Below are positions 27,983-38,913 of a stretch of DNA of 64,000 nt, piece by piece; position 1 is the first letter of the stretch, and each line of letters opens with the position of its first letter. The notes under the pieces are model-generated. The model ran no database searches. It worked only from the letters and a program-made list of their open reading frames with translations, and had not been told where the DNA came from. The position numbers and the translations under genes are program-made. Source of the stretch: Achromobacter pestifer (GTDB lineage: Bacteria; Pseudomonadota; Gammaproteobacteria; Burkholderiales; Burkholderiaceae_B); contig NZ_CP053985.1 of assembly GCF_013267355.1 (NCBI RefSeq), positions 1,550,001 to 1,614,000 on the forward strand, read 5' to 3'.

Positions 27983-29191
27983 GTGTCCACTTCTCATAGA
28001 TCCCCCTCTTCGTCACCCAGTTCCCCAGAGTTTTCCGGGGCGGTGCTTTTGTGTCTGCTGGCCATGATGAATCACGTGGCGCTCACAGGGGGACGGATTA
28101 CCGTTTCGCTCACCGCGCTGCAAATGGGGCTGTCGACCTTCAAGGTCGGCACGCTGGTCGCGGTGTTCGCGGTGCTGCCCATGCTGTTTTCGGTGCGCGC
28201 CGGCCGCTGGGTCGACCGCGTGGGCATCGTGCGGCCGCTGGCCATCGGCACGGCCCTGGTCGCCTCTGGCACCGCGCTACCTTTCATCTCGCAAACCCAG
28301 TTCGCCTTGCTGATTGCCTCCTGTTGCATCGGCATCGGCTTCATGTTGCACCAGGTCGCCACGCAGGACCTGCTGGGCCACGCGGAACCGGCTCAGCGGC
28401 TGCGCAATTTCTCCTTCATGTCGCTGGCGCTGGCGGGGTCCGGATTCTCGGGTCCGCTGATCGCCGGGCTGGCCATCGACCATTTGGGCACACGCCTGGC
28501 CTTCGGCCTGCTGACCCTGGGTCCGCTGCTGTCGACGGGCGGCCTTTATGCCTTGCGTCACCAATTGAAGGCAGTGGATTCGCAGTTGTCAGGCAAAAAA
28601 GAGGCTGAAAAGCGGCGCGTTACTGAATTGCTGGAAGTGCCGGCGTTGCGCCGCATCTTGATGGTCAACACCATTTTGTCCGGCGCGTGGGACACCCATT
28701 TGTTCGTTGTGCCGATTTTCGGCGTCGCCATTGGCCTGTCGGCCACCACCATCGGCATCATTCTTGCGTCCTTCGCGGCGGCAACTTTCGTTATCCGCCT
28801 GATATTGCCCTTGATCCAGCGCCGCGTGCGGTCCTGGACGCTAGTGCGGGTAGCGATGGCGACGGCCGCCATCGATTTCATGCTTTACCCGCTGTTCACC
28901 GACGTTACCGTCCTGATCGTGCTGTCGTTCATCCTCGGCCTGGCCCTGGGCTGCTGCCAGCCGAGCATGCTCTCCCTGCTGCACCAGCATTCGCCGCCGG
29001 GCCGCGCCGCCGAGGCCGTGGGCCTGCGGATGGCCTTGATCAACGGCTCGCAGGTGTCCCTGCCGTTGACCTTCGGCGCGCTCGGTGCGGTAATTGGCGT
29101 TGCCCCCCTCTTTTGGGCTTATTCCGTGGCCCTGATGGCCGGAGGCTGGGCCAACCGCAATCCCCCGATCGAATCCGAACGCAAAGCGTAG
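27983..29191 (+). CDS. Major facilitator superfamily transporter
   Basis: A 402-residue MFS protein with about 12 hydrophobic segments; the loop RAGRWVDRVGIVRPL between helices 2 and 3 is the MFS signature-like region, and a central polar loop (residues about 200-215) separates the halves. The start is GTG at 27983; the next ATG codons lie inside the first helix, so the GTG is preferred although its ribosome binding site is poor. It is probably an inner membrane drug or metabolite exporter. The ChaC-like gene follows after eight bases. The substrate cannot be told. Confidence 0.83.
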   Translation: MSTSHRSPSSSPSSPEFSGAVLLCLLAMMNHVALTGGRITVSLTALQMGLSTFKVGTLVAVFAVLPMLFSVRAGRWVDRVGIVRPLAIGTALVASGTALPFISQTQFALLIASCCIGIGFMLHQVATQDLLGHAEPAQRLRNFSFMSLALAGSGFSGPLIAGLAIDHLGTRLAFGLLTLGPLLSTGGLYALRHQLKAVDSQLSGKKEAEKRRVTELLEVPALRRILMVNTILSGAWDTHLFVVPIFGVAIGLSATTIGIILASFAAATFVIRLILPLIQRRVRSWTLVRVAMATAAIDFMLYPLFTDVTVLIVLSFILGLALGCCQPSMLSLLHQHSPPGRAAEAVGLRMALINGSQVSLPLTFGALGAVIGVAPLFWAYSVALMAGGWANRNPPIESERKA

Positions 29192-29199
29192 CCGTGAAC

Positions 29200-29856
29200 A
29201 TGCAGTCCTCTCCTCCCGCCGCCGGCAACTCCGGCGCCAGCCTGCCTTTTCGCCTCTGGACTCCACAAGAGCGGCAGGAATCGCTGGACGAGGCCCTGCG
29301 CCACTGGCAATCGGGCGAGGACGTGTGGGTGTACGGCTATGGCTCCCTGATCTGGCGGCCCGACTTCGATTTCGTCGAACGCCGGCTGGCGACCCTGCGC
29401 GGCCACCACCGGGCGCTGTGCCTGTGGTCGCGGGTCAACCGCGGCACCCCGGAATGCCCGGGTTTGGTATTCGGCCTGGACCGGGGCGGTTCCTGCCGCG
29501 GGGTGGTCTACCGTCTGGCGGGCGGCCAGGTGCCGACCTATTTCCCCGCGCTATGGGAGCGCGAGATGTCCACCGGCGCCTATCTGCCCCGCTGGATCAA
29601 CTGCACCACCGATACCGGCACCGTGCGGGCGCTGGTCTTCATCATGAACCGGGACAATCCGGCCTACATCCGCGCCCTGCCCGAGCCCGAGCTGCTGGCC
29701 ATCGTGCGCAGGGCCGCCGGCCGCTACGGCCCCTGCACCGATTACGTGGTGCAGACCGCCCAGGCGCTGCGCGCCGCCGGCATCCATGACGCCCGCCTGG
29801 ACGCCATCGCGCGCCGGCTGGAGCTGGACGGGCACACCCTGCCGGAAAGCGCCTGA
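29200..29856 (+). CDS. ChaC-like gamma-glutamylcyclotransferase
   Basis: The 218-residue product has VYGYGSLIWRPDFDFVERR near residues 44-62, the BtrG/ChaC-type nucleophile-free substrate loop, and AGGQVPTYFPALWEREM with the likely catalytic Glu in WERE. ChaC enzymes cleave glutathione to 5-oxoproline and Cys-Gly. ATG at 29200 is used; a GTG six bases earlier is an alternative. It begins eight bases after the MFS stop, so the two may be co-transcribed. A link to thiol or cation stress is family knowledge, not shown here. Confidence 0.85.
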   Translation: MQSSPPAAGNSGASLPFRLWTPQERQESLDEALRHWQSGEDVWVYGYGSLIWRPDFDFVERRLATLRGHHRALCLWSRVNRGTPECPGLVFGLDRGGSCRGVVYRLAGGQVPTYFPALWEREMSTGAYLPRWINCTTDTGTVRALVFIMNRDNPAYIRALPEPELLAIVRRAAGRYGPCTDYVVQTAQALRAAGIHDARLDAIARRLELDGHTLPESA

Positions 29857-29906
29857 GGCCGCGCCTCGGGAAATCTTGCCTGCGCCCTGAGCGGGGTCAA
29901 TAAGGG

Positions 29907-29929
29907 TACCGCCTTCCAGGCGGTATAAA
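29907..29929 (+). promoter_or_regulatory. Hairpin overlapping a pdxH -10-like element
   Basis: TACCGCCT-TCC-AGGCGGTA is a perfect 8-bp stem just before pdxH, and its last bases run into TATAAA (29924-29929), a good -10 match, 32 bases from the ATG. No good -35 is seen. It may be the end of the ChaC transcript, lacking a T tract, or a protein site on the pdxH promoter. Confidence 0.35.
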
Positions 29930-29961
29930 CTCCTTGTTATCAACGCTGAACTACTAGCCCC

Positions 29962-30591
29962 ATGTCCGTCTCTGATCTGCGTCAAAGCTACGACAAGAAC
30001 GTGCTGCTCGAAGGCCAGGCCGCGGCCTCCCCGTTCGAGCAATTCACCCGCTGGTTCGACGAGGCCCAGGCCGCCAAGGTCCCCGAACCCAACGCCATGA
30101 CCCTGGCCACGGTGGACGCCAGCGGCCAGCCCAGCGCGCGCATCGTCCTGATCAAGGGCTTTGACGAGCGCGGTTTCACGTTCTTCACCAATTACGAATC
30201 CCGCAAGGGCCTGGACCTGCAGGCCGAGCCGCGCGCCAGCCTGCTGTTCTTCTGGCAGCCGCTGGAGCGCCAGGTCCGCATCGAAGGCGTGGTCGAAAAG
30301 GTGGCCGGCGACGAGTCGGACGCCTACTATCACAGCCGGCCCGCCGGTTCGCGCATCGGCGCCTGGGCCTCGCGCCAGAGCCAGCCCATCACCCGTGCAG
30401 AACTGGAAGCCCGCGAACAGGAGTTCCGCGAGCGCTTCGGCGAACAGCCGCCGCGCCCGCCGCACTGGGGCGGCTACCGCCTGAAGCCCACCGCCTTCGA
30501 ATTCTGGCAAGGCCGGCCTTCGCGCCTGCATGACCGCCTGCGCTATGTCGCCGACGGCCAGGCCTGGAAGATCGAACGCCTGTCGCCTTGA
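29962..30591 (+). CDS. pdxH: Pyridoxamine 5'-phosphate oxidase
   Basis: A 209-residue FMN enzyme that oxidises pyridoxamine- and pyridoxine-5'-phosphate to pyridoxal-5'-phosphate. Conserved features: [56 protein letters not shown] for [20 protein letters not shown], and the C-terminal [11 protein letters not shown] and WKIERLSP end. Length and motifs match the family. The next gene, a flavin reductase-like protein, starts 38 bases later and may share its transcript. Start at 29962 lacks a strong Shine-Dalgarno sequence. Confidence 0.95.
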   Translation: MSVSDLRQSYDKNVLLEGQAAASPFEQFTRWFDEAQAAKVPEPNAMTLATVDASGQPSARIVLIKGFDERGFTFFTNYESRKGLDLQAEPRASLLFFWQPLERQVRIEGVVEKVAGDESDAYYHSRPAGSRIGAWASRQSQPITRAELEAREQEFRERFGEQPPRPPHWGGYRLKPTAFEFWQGRPSRLHDRLRYVADGQAWKIERLSP

Positions 30592-30629
30592 TGCCGGGCG
30601 CGTCGCGCCCGCCCCCAATTAACGATTGC

Positions 30630-32260
<1,631 letters not shown>

Positions 32261-32333
32261 CCCCCGCGGGCGCCTGATACCGCCGACGGGCTGTCCCTCC
32301 CCCTTTTCCTCTTTCTTCTCCTGTCCCCGCACC

Positions 32334-33188
32334 ATGCAGCACAACGACTACATCCTGACCCTGTCCTGCCCCGACCGCACGGGCATCGTGTACCGCGTCA
32401 GCGGCCTGTTGTTCGAATTGGGCTGCAACATCCTGGATTCGCAGCAGTTCGGCGATGAAGAGACCGGCCGCTTCTTCCTGCGCGTGCACTTCGACGTGCC
32501 GGCGGGCGTGGCCGCCAGCGACCTGCGGGCACGGCTGGACGGCATGTCCGCCGAGTACGGCATGGAGCTGAAGCTGCATGACGCGCGCCGCAAGGAACGC
32601 CTGTTGATCATGGTCAGCAAGCAGGGCCACTGCCTGAACGACCTGCTGTTCCGCGTGCACAGCGGCCATTTGCACGCCGAAGTGGCCGCCATCGTGTCGA
32701 ACCACAACGACTACGCCAGCCTGGCCGCGTCCTACGGCATCCCGTTCCACTACCTGCCGGTCACGGCCGACACCAAGGCGGAACAGGAAAAGCAGGTGCT
32801 GGCCCTGGTCGACCAGGAAGGCATCGACCTGGTGGTGCTGGCCCGCTACATGCAGATCCTGTCGGAAGACATGTGCCGCGCGCTGAACGGCCGCGCCATC
32901 AACATCCACCACAGCTTCCTGCCCAGCTTCAAGGGCGCGCGCCCCTACCACCAGGCGCATGCGCGCGGCGTCAAGATCATCGGCGCCACCGCCCACTACG
33001 TGACCTCGGACCTGGACGAAGGCCCCATCATCGACCAGGACATCGAGCGCGTGGACCACACCATGACCGCCCAGGACCTGACCCAGGTCGGCAGTGATAT
33101 CGAGTCCCTGGTGCTGTCGCGCGCCGTGCGCAGCCACGTCGAGCACCGCATCCTGCTCAACCGCAGCAAGACCGTCGTATTCCGCTAG
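32334..33188 (+). CDS. purU: Formyltetrahydrofolate deformylase
   Basis: A 284-residue protein with an N-terminal ACT domain (YILTLSCPDRTGIVYRVSGLL, residues 6-26 onward) and a C-terminal formyltransferase fold: LARYMQILSEDMC, the catalytic INIHHSFLPSFKGARPY, and IGATAHYVTSDLDEGPII. It hydrolyses 10-formyl-THF to formate and THF, balancing one-carbon pools and feeding PurT-type purine synthesis. Length matches E. coli PurU (280). It is convergent with the SulP gene; a G/C-rich hairpin without a T tract lies between them at about 33194-33216. Confidence 0.95.
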   Translation: MQHNDYILTLSCPDRTGIVYRVSGLLFELGCNILDSQQFGDEETGRFFLRVHFDVPAGVAASDLRARLDGMSAEYGMELKLHDARRKERLLIMVSKQGHCLNDLLFRVHSGHLHAEVAAIVSNHNDYASLAASYGIPFHYLPVTADTKAEQEKQVLALVDQEGIDLVVLARYMQILSEDMCRALNGRAINIHHSFLPSFKGARPYHQAHARGVKIIGATAHYVTSDLDEGPIIDQDIERVDHTMTAQDLTQVGSDIESLVLSRAVRSHVEHRILLNRSKTVVFR

Positions 33189-33222
33189 GGAGATGGGGGG
33201 GCCGCCCAAGCCCCCCAACCGT

Positions 33223-34890
33223 CTAGCCGCCCTCGGCCGCCAGCGCCAGGGCGGCGGCCGTGGCGCTCGCCACGTCGGGCTGCAGATGGCCCTGCAGCCG
33301 CTTGTACAGGCCGATGCGGCGCACGATGTCCTGCGGCTGGCCCATCAGGCCCGAGACGATCAGCGCCACTCCTCGCGTCTCGCATGCCTTGCTCAGTGCT
33401 TCGAGCGCCTCGGCGCCGGTCGAATCCACGTAGATCACGTTCTTCAGGTCCAGCACCAGCGCCCGGGCAGGCAGGCGGTCTTCCAGCGACTCCACCAGCT
33501 TGGTGGCGCCGAAGAAGACGGTGCCGTACAGGCGCCAGACCTCGATCCTCCCTTCCATGCCGGCCAGCAGGGGCTGTTCCGCGGCCGTGATGCGTTCGGC
33601 GCGCGACAGGCTGGAAATGCGGTAAATGAAGGTCAGGCAGGCGGCAAAAATGCCGAATTCGACCGCGACCGTCAGATCGAAGACCACCGTCAGCAGGAAC
33701 ACCGACACCAGCGTGATCCGGTACGGCAGCCGGTAGCTCTTGAGCCGCGCGAACTCGCGCCATTCGCCCATGTTCCAGGCCACGAACATCAGGATGGCCG
33801 CCAGGGTGGCCAGCGGTATCGAGGCCGCCAGGGGCGCTGCCGCCAGCATCACCACGAGCAGCACCAGCGCGTGCACCATGCCCGCGACGGGGCTGGTGGC
33901 GCCGCTTTTCACGTTGGTCACGGTGCGCGCAATGGTGCCCGTGGCCGGCATGCCGCCGAAGAATGGCGTGACGAAGTTGGCGACGCCCTGGGCCATCAGC
34001 TCCTGGTTGGGATCGTGCCGGTCGCCTATCATGCCGTCGGCCACCCGCGCGCACAGCAGCGACTCGATGGCGCCCAGCGCCGCCAGCGTGACGGTGGGCA
34101 TGAGCAGGAAGCGGGCCGATTCCCAACTGAAGGCCGGCAAGGTGAAGTCCGGCAGCGCCGCCGGTATGCCGCCGAAGCGGCTGCCTATGGTTTCCACGGG
34201 CAGGCCGAATACAGCCACCGCCGCGGTCGCCAGCACCAGCGCGATGATCGAGCCCGGCACGCGGGCCAGCCTGGCCGCCCGCTGGCCGCCCCATGCCGGC
34301 AACCAGCGCTGCCAGCCGACGATCACCGCCAGCGACAGCAGCGCAACGCCGGCGGCCCAGGGATTCAGCGACGACAGATGGCTGCCCAGCGCGCCCAGGA
34401 TGCCAAAGAAGTCGCCCGGCATCTTGGGAATCGCCAGGCCCAGGAAATCCTTGACCTGCGACAACGCGATCAGCACCGCGATGCCATTGGTGAAGCCGAT
34501 GATCACCGCCACCGGAATGAAGCGCACCAGCGTGCCCAGCCTGAGCAGCCCCATCACGAACAGCAACACACCCGACAGCGCCGTGGCGATGATCAGATTG
34601 GCCACGCCGTACTGCTGCACAATGTCGTAGACGATGACGATGAAGGCGCCCGCCGGCCCGCCGATCTGCACCCGGCTGCCGCCGAGCAGGGCGATCAGGA
34701 AGCCCGCGATGATGGACGTGAACAGCCCGGCCTCGGGCTTGAGGCCCGAGCCGATGGCGAAGGCCATGGCCAGCGGCAGCGCGACCACGGCCACGGTAAG
34801 GCCCGCGCCCAGGTCCTGGGCGAAGCGGACACGGTCGTAGCCGCGCATCGCGTCGAAAAGACGCGGACGAAACGAAAAAGGAATTTCCAC
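33223..34890 (-). CDS. SulP family anion transporter with STAS domain
   Basis: A 555-residue SulP permease: about 11-12 membrane segments (GAGLTVAVVALPLAMAFAIGSGL, a signature-like stretch near residue 30) and a cytoplasmic C-terminal STAS domain (ALVLDLKNVIYVDSTGAEAL, near residues 450-470). It carries sulfate, bicarbonate or a dicarboxylate across the inner membrane; there is no linked carbonic anhydrase or cys gene to decide. The start is GTG at 34890, chosen because CCGGAG stands six bases before it; an upstream ATG at 34959 has no such site. It has no operon partner. Confidence 0.87.
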   Translation of the reverse strand: MEIPFSFRPRLFDAMRGYDRVRFAQDLGAGLTVAVVALPLAMAFAIGSGLKPEAGLFTSIIAGFLIALLGGSRVQIGGPAGAFIVIVYDIVQQYGVANLIIATALSGVLLFVMGLLRLGTLVRFIPVAVIIGFTNGIAVLIALSQVKDFLGLAIPKMPGDFFGILGALGSHLSSLNPWAAGVALLSLAVIVGWQRWLPAWGGQRAARLARVPGSIIALVLATAAVAVFGLPVETIGSRFGGIPAALPDFTLPAFSWESARFLLMPTVTLAALGAIESLLCARVADGMIGDRHDPNQELMAQGVANFVTPFFGGMPATGTIARTVTNVKSGATSPVAGMVHALVLLVVMLAAAPLAASIPLATLAAILMFVAWNMGEWREFARLKSYRLPYRITLVSVFLLTVVFDLTVAVEFGIFAACLTFIYRISSLSRAERITAAEQPLLAGMEGRIEVWRLYGTVFFGATKLVESLEDRLPARALVLDLKNVIYVDSTGAEALEALSKACETRGVALIVSGLMGQPQDIVRRIGLYKRLQGHLQPDVASATAAALALAAEGG

Positions 34891-35144
34891 GAAAGACTCC
34901 GGAGAAGTGGAACCGAAACACCCTGCAGTGGGGTTCAGTACTTCGCCGGAGGGCCGCAATGGCGCAGCCTGGTGATGAAACGCCTGCGGCGCGTGAGCGG
35001 CAGGACTGGACGGTAGGACATGGCTAAAACCCGGAATTCGCGTTCATATGCAAACGGTTCCCTCCCTGGCCGCCGGACTGACGGCGCGGGGATACCGCTA
35101 ACGATAAGCCTTCGGGCGGGTTCTGCCTACCCGGATGGCGGATT

Positions 35145-36047
35145 TCACGAGGTTTCCGGGGGCTCCCAGCCATGCCGCGCCGCCATCTCCACCGCTTTTT
35201 CCTGCAGCGGCGAGCGCGCGGCCTCGCGCCAGATCATCTGGCTTAGCGAACGGGCTGCGTGCTCGAAGGCGATGAACCGCGTCCCCGCCAGCCCGCTGCG
35301 CGACAGGCAGGCCGGCACGATGGACACGCCCAACCCCTGCGACACCAGCGAGGCCACGCTCAGCCAATGCCGGACCTCGTGCCGGATCACCGGCATGAAG
35401 CCGGCCGACACGCACATGGACAGCACCGTCTCGTAATAGCTGGGCGAAGCGGCCCGGGCGAAGAAGACGAAATCGTCCGCCGCCAGTTCCGCCAGCCGTA
35501 GCGAGTCGCGGCCGGCCAGCGGATGCGCCTGCGGCAGGCACACCACGAAAGGCTCGGCCATCAGGTCGCGCGCCAGCACGCCGTTGGGCACCGGATTGGC
35601 GTGGATGAAGCCCAGGTCCTGTTCGCCGCGGCGCACGGCCTCGATCTGGTCGTGCGAGTTCAGCTCGGTCAGCACGTGTTCCACGTCCGGCAGCTCGGCG
35701 CGCATGGCGTTGAGCAGCGCGGGCAGGCCGCGGTACAGCATGGAGCCCACGAAGCCGATGCGCAGCCGGCCGCGCAGGCCGGCGTCCACGCGCTGCACCA
35801 GTGTGCGCACCTCTTCCGCCTGGCGCAGCAGCGTCAGGGCTTCGCGGTACAGCACCTGGCCGGCGTCGGTCAGTTCGACGTGGCGGCTGGTGCGCGTCAG
35901 CAGGCGCGCGCCGACGTTCTCCTCCAGCTGCCGGATGGCGTAGCTGAGCGGGGGCTGGGAAATGTGCAGCCGCGTGGCCGCGCGGCTGAAATGACGCTCT
36001 TCGGCCACGGCGATGAAATAGCGCAACAGGCGCGGATCCAGGTCCAT
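35145..36047 (-). CDS. LysR family transcriptional regulator
   Basis: The 300-residue product has the LysR helix-turn-helix (LLRYFIAVAEERHFSRAATRLHISQPPLSYAIRQLEENV, about residues 6-43) of the CatM/BenM-like kind and a periplasmic-binding-protein-like effector domain. ATG at 36047 is preceded by GGGGGAGA, a strong ribosome binding site. It is divergent from an acyl-CoA dehydrogenase, Bug receptor and CoA-transferase operon that it probably regulates. The effector is unknown; BenM relatives respond to aromatic-derived acids, which would be compatible. Confidence 0.87.
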   Translation of the reverse strand: MDLDPRLLRYFIAVAEERHFSRAATRLHISQPPLSYAIRQLEENVGARLLTRTSRHVELTDAGQVLYREALTLLRQAEEVRTLVQRVDAGLRGRLRIGFVGSMLYRGLPALLNAMRAELPDVEHVLTELNSHDQIEAVRRGEQDLGFIHANPVPNGVLARDLMAEPFVVCLPQAHPLAGRDSLRLAELAADDFVFFARAASPSYYETVLSMCVSAGFMPVIRHEVRHWLSVASLVSQGLGVSIVPACLSRSGLAGTRFIAFEHAARSLSQMIWREAARSPLQEKAVEMAARHGWEPPETS

Positions 36048-36066
36048 CTGTCTCCCCCGGGACGGC

Positions 36067-36087
36067 AATCCATACTTTTTTTGGATT
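36067..36087. promoter_or_regulatory. Inverted repeat, likely LysR site
   Basis: AATCC-N11-GGATT, a 21-base repeat with an AT-rich centre, lies 19 bases from the LysR start in the divergent region. The arm spacing is that of LysR-type recognition sites. A TATAGA -10-like element for the acyl-CoA dehydrogenase operon is at 36111-36116. Confidence 0.45.
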
Positions 36088-36172
36088 GTTCTACACACAA
36101 ACAGTATTTGTATAGATTAATCCATGCAAGCACCATCACAGGCATCGTTCCCGTCTTCAGCAGGATGCCGCC

Positions 36173-37873
36173 ATGGATACCCCCGTCAAGACCGCGCCCC
36201 CCGCCGCCACGCCTGTTCCGGATTCCCGCGGGCAGAACCTGTTCAGCGCGGACCCTTACGCCGAGGCGCTGAGCCGGCGCTACCTGCCGCCCGCGCTGCA
36301 CGCCCACCTGCTGCCCCACCTGGAACGCCTGGGCGCGCTGGCCGGCGGCGTCATGGACGAACTGGCCGCCACCGCCGACAAGCACCCGCCCACGCTGTCC
36401 GTACGCAGCCGCGCCGGCACCGACGAGTCGCGCATCGACAAGCATCCGGCCTATGTCGAGCTGGAGCGCCTGGCCTACAGCGAATTCGGCCTGGCGGCGC
36501 TGTCGCACCGCGGCGGCGTGCTGGGCTGGCCCGAGCCCATGCCCGCCGCCGCCAAGTACGCGCTCAGCCATCTGTTCGTGCAGGCGGAGTTCGGCCTGTG
36601 CTGCCCGGTCAGCATGACGGATTCGCTGGCGCGTACCCTGCGCAAGTTCGGCGACCCCGAACTGGTCGAACGGGTCTTGCCGCAGGTGACCTCGCAGGAT
36701 TTCGACGCGCTGCGCCAGGGCGCCATGTTCATGACCGAACAGGGCGCGGGTTCGGACGTCAGCGCCACCGAAGTCACCGCCACCGCGCAGGATGACGGCA
36801 CCTGGCTCATCCACGGCGACAAGTGGTTCTGCTCCAACCCGGACGCGGGCTACGCCATGGTGCTGGCGCGCAGCGAATCGCAGCCCGGCCTGAAGGGCGT
36901 ATCGCTGTTCCTGCTGCCGCGCGACCTGGCCGACGGCACGCACAACCACTACCGCATCCTGCGCCTGAAGGACAAGCTGGGCACGCGCTCGATGGCCAGC
37001 GGGGAGATCCGCCTGGAAGGCGCGGTGGCCTGGCTGGTGGGCGAGCGCGGCCGCGGCTTCAAGCACATGGCCGACATGATCAACAACTCGCGCCTGTCCA
37101 ACGGCATGCGCGCCGCCGGCCTGATGCGCCGCGCCGTGACCGAGGCGGTCTATGTCTCGCAGCACCGGCGCGCCTTCGGCAAGCGCCTGATTGACATGCC
37201 GCTGATGCAACGCCAGCTGGTCAAGATGACGGTGTGGGCCGAACAGGCCCGCAGCCTGATGTTCCAGACCGCGCGCGCCCTGGCCGGCGCGGACCAGGGC
37301 GCGGCCGATCCGGCGCTGGCGCGCATTCTCACGCCGCTGATCAAGTTCCGCGCCTGCCGCGATGCCCGCAAGGTGACCGGAGACGCCATGGAAGTACGCG
37401 GCGGCTGCGGCTACATCGAGGAATGGACCGAACCCCGGCTGGTGCGCGACGCCCACCTGGGCTCCATCTGGGAAGGCACCAGCAACATCGTGGCGCTGGA
37501 TGTGCTGCGCGCCATCAACAAGGAAAACTCGCTGCCGGCCCTGCGCAGCCATATCGACGGCCTGCTGGCCGCGGGCCGCCCCTGCCCGCCCGAACTGGCC
37601 GAGATGCAGGCGCGCGCGCTGGAGCAGACCTATGCGCTGGCCGAACACGCCGCGCAGGCCGACCGTCCCGAGCTGGCGCGCCAGGCCGCCTCGCTGCTGT
37701 ACCACGCGGTGTCCATGGCCGCCCTGCGCTGGGAAGCGACCGAACCCGGCCTGGAAAGCCGCGCGCTGCTGGCCGACCAGGTGCTGCTGCACCGTCTGGG
37801 TCCACGCGACCCATACGCCATCCCGGCCGATGAAAGCGCGGCGTGCCGGGCCATCCTGCACTACGCGCTGTAA
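36173..37873 (+). CDS. AidB-like acyl-CoA dehydrogenase
   Basis: A 566-residue flavoprotein of the acyl-CoA dehydrogenase superfamily, longer than classical members (about 380) and with the AidB-like C-terminal extension. Seen are FMTEQGAGSDVSATEV and WFCSNPDAGYAMVLAR in the FAD-binding sheet domain, RRAFGKRLIDMPLMQ, RGGCGYIEEW and IWEGTSNIVALDVLRA, where the Glu of WEGT is the usual base. It heads an operon with a Bug receptor (45 bases on) and a CoA-transferase, so acyl-CoA oxidation rather than DNA protection is the likelier role. Substrate unknown. Confidence 0.85.
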   Translation: MDTPVKTAPPAATPVPDSRGQNLFSADPYAEALSRRYLPPALHAHLLPHLERLGALAGGVMDELAATADKHPPTLSVRSRAGTDESRIDKHPAYVELERLAYSEFGLAALSHRGGVLGWPEPMPAAAKYALSHLFVQAEFGLCCPVSMTDSLARTLRKFGDPELVERVLPQVTSQDFDALRQGAMFMTEQGAGSDVSATEVTATAQDDGTWLIHGDKWFCSNPDAGYAMVLARSESQPGLKGVSLFLLPRDLADGTHNHYRILRLKDKLGTRSMASGEIRLEGAVAWLVGERGRGFKHMADMINNSRLSNGMRAAGLMRRAVTEAVYVSQHRRAFGKRLIDMPLMQRQLVKMTVWAEQARSLMFQTARALAGADQGAADPALARILTPLIKFRACRDARKVTGDAMEVRGGCGYIEEWTEPRLVRDAHLGSIWEGTSNIVALDVLRAINKENSLPALRSHIDGLLAAGRPCPPELAEMQARALEQTYALAEHAAQADRPELARQAASLLYHAVSMAALRWEATEPGLESRALLADQVLLHRLGPRDPYAIPADESAACRAILHYAL

Positions 37874-37918
37874 ACCGACGCCGGCGGCACAGCCGGCGCG
37901 CAACCACTGGAGACAAAC

Positions 37919-38902
37919 ATGAACCGAACCCTCGCCCCCTTGCTGCTGGCGGCCGCCACGGCCATCGCCCCCGCCGCGCCCGCGCTGGCCGCGGACGCCT
38001 ATCCCTCGGCCCGGCCCGTGACGCTGATCGTGCCGTTCCCGCCCGGCGGCCCCACCGACGCCCTGGCTCGCAGACTGGCCGACAAGCTGCGGCAGCCGCT
38101 GAACCAGAACGTCATCGTCGAAAACCGCGCCGGCGCCGGCGGCAACATCGGCTCGGAATACGTGGCGACGGCCAAGCCCGACGGCTACACCCTGCTGTTC
38201 GGCACCTCCGGCCCGCTGGCGATCAACGTCAGCCTGTACAAGAAGCAAGGCTACAACCCCGAGACCAGCTTCGCGCCCATCATCCGCATCGGCCACCTGC
38301 CCAACATCCTGGTGGTGAACCCGTCCGTACCGGCCAACAATGCGCAGGAACTCATCGCCTATGCCAAGAAAAATCCGGAAAAGCTGAGCTACGCCTCATC
38401 AGGCAACGGCGCCTCGTCGCACCTGGCCGGCATCCTCTTCAACAACATGGCCGGCACCCAGATCATGCACATCCCCTACAAGGGCACGGGTCCGGCGCTC
38501 AATGACCTGCTGGGCGGGCAGGTGTCGATGTCGTTCACCGACATCCTGACCGCGCTGCCCTACATCAAGGCGGGCAAGCTGCGCGCCATCGGCCTGGCCA
38601 GCGCCCAGCGCTCGGACGCGCTGCCTGACCTGGCCACGCTTTCCGAGCAGGGGCTCAAGGGTTATGACGTCAGCGTGTTCTTCGGCATCGTGGCGCCCAA
38701 GGGTACGCCGGCCGATGTGGTGGACACCCTGAACCGCGCCTTCAAGACCGCGCTGTCCGATCCCGAGGTCGCGCAGACGCTGCGCAGCCAGGGCATCGTC
38801 GAAGCCCGGGACCAGACGCCGCAGGGCCTGGCCACCTTCATCTCGGCCGAAGTGCCCAAATGGCGCGATCTCATCAAGAGCGCCCACGTTTCCATCGACT
38901 GA
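37919..38902 (+). CDS. Bug family (TctC-like) periplasmic solute receptor
   Basis: The 327-residue product has a Sec signal peptide (LLLAAATAIAPAAPALAAD, cleavage near residue 25) and Bug hallmarks: PVTLIVPFPPGGPTDALAR, NRAGAGGNIGSEYVA, and SYASSGNGASSHLAG. Bug proteins bind small carboxylates or other solutes; expanded families are typical of Bordetella and relatives, most without a linked TctAB permease, as here. It lies between the acyl-CoA dehydrogenase and a CoA-transferase and may bind the acid they degrade. A TGGAGA ribosome site precedes the ATG. Confidence 0.9.
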   Translation: MNRTLAPLLLAAATAIAPAAPALAADAYPSARPVTLIVPFPPGGPTDALARRLADKLRQPLNQNVIVENRAGAGGNIGSEYVATAKPDGYTLLFGTSGPLAINVSLYKKQGYNPETSFAPIIRIGHLPNILVVNPSVPANNAQELIAYAKKNPEKLSYASSGNGASSHLAGILFNNMAGTQIMHIPYKGTGPALNDLLGGQVSMSFTDILTALPYIKAGKLRAIGLASAQRSDALPDLATLSEQGLKGYDVSVFFGIVAPKGTPADVVDTLNRAFKTALSDPEVAQTLRSQGIVEARDQTPQGLATFISAEVPKWRDLIKSAHVSID

Positions 38903-38913
38903 ACGGACCCCAC

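Noticed and set aside
27757..27997. Two short overlapping frames between macA and the MFS gene
   Set aside because: No ribosome binding site, no recognisable motif, and odd composition.
33194..33216. G/C-run hairpin between purU and the SulP gene as a terminator
   Set aside because: GGGGGG pairs with CCCCCC, but there is no T tract on either strand, so intrinsic termination is not supported.
33094..35016. 640-codon plus-strand frame over the SulP gene
   Set aside because: Antisense shadow of a clear membrane transporter; composition is Arg/Gln/His-rich without domains.
36048..38296. Long minus-strand frame over the acyl-CoA dehydrogenase and Bug genes
   Set aside because: Opposite two well-supported genes and lacking any family features.
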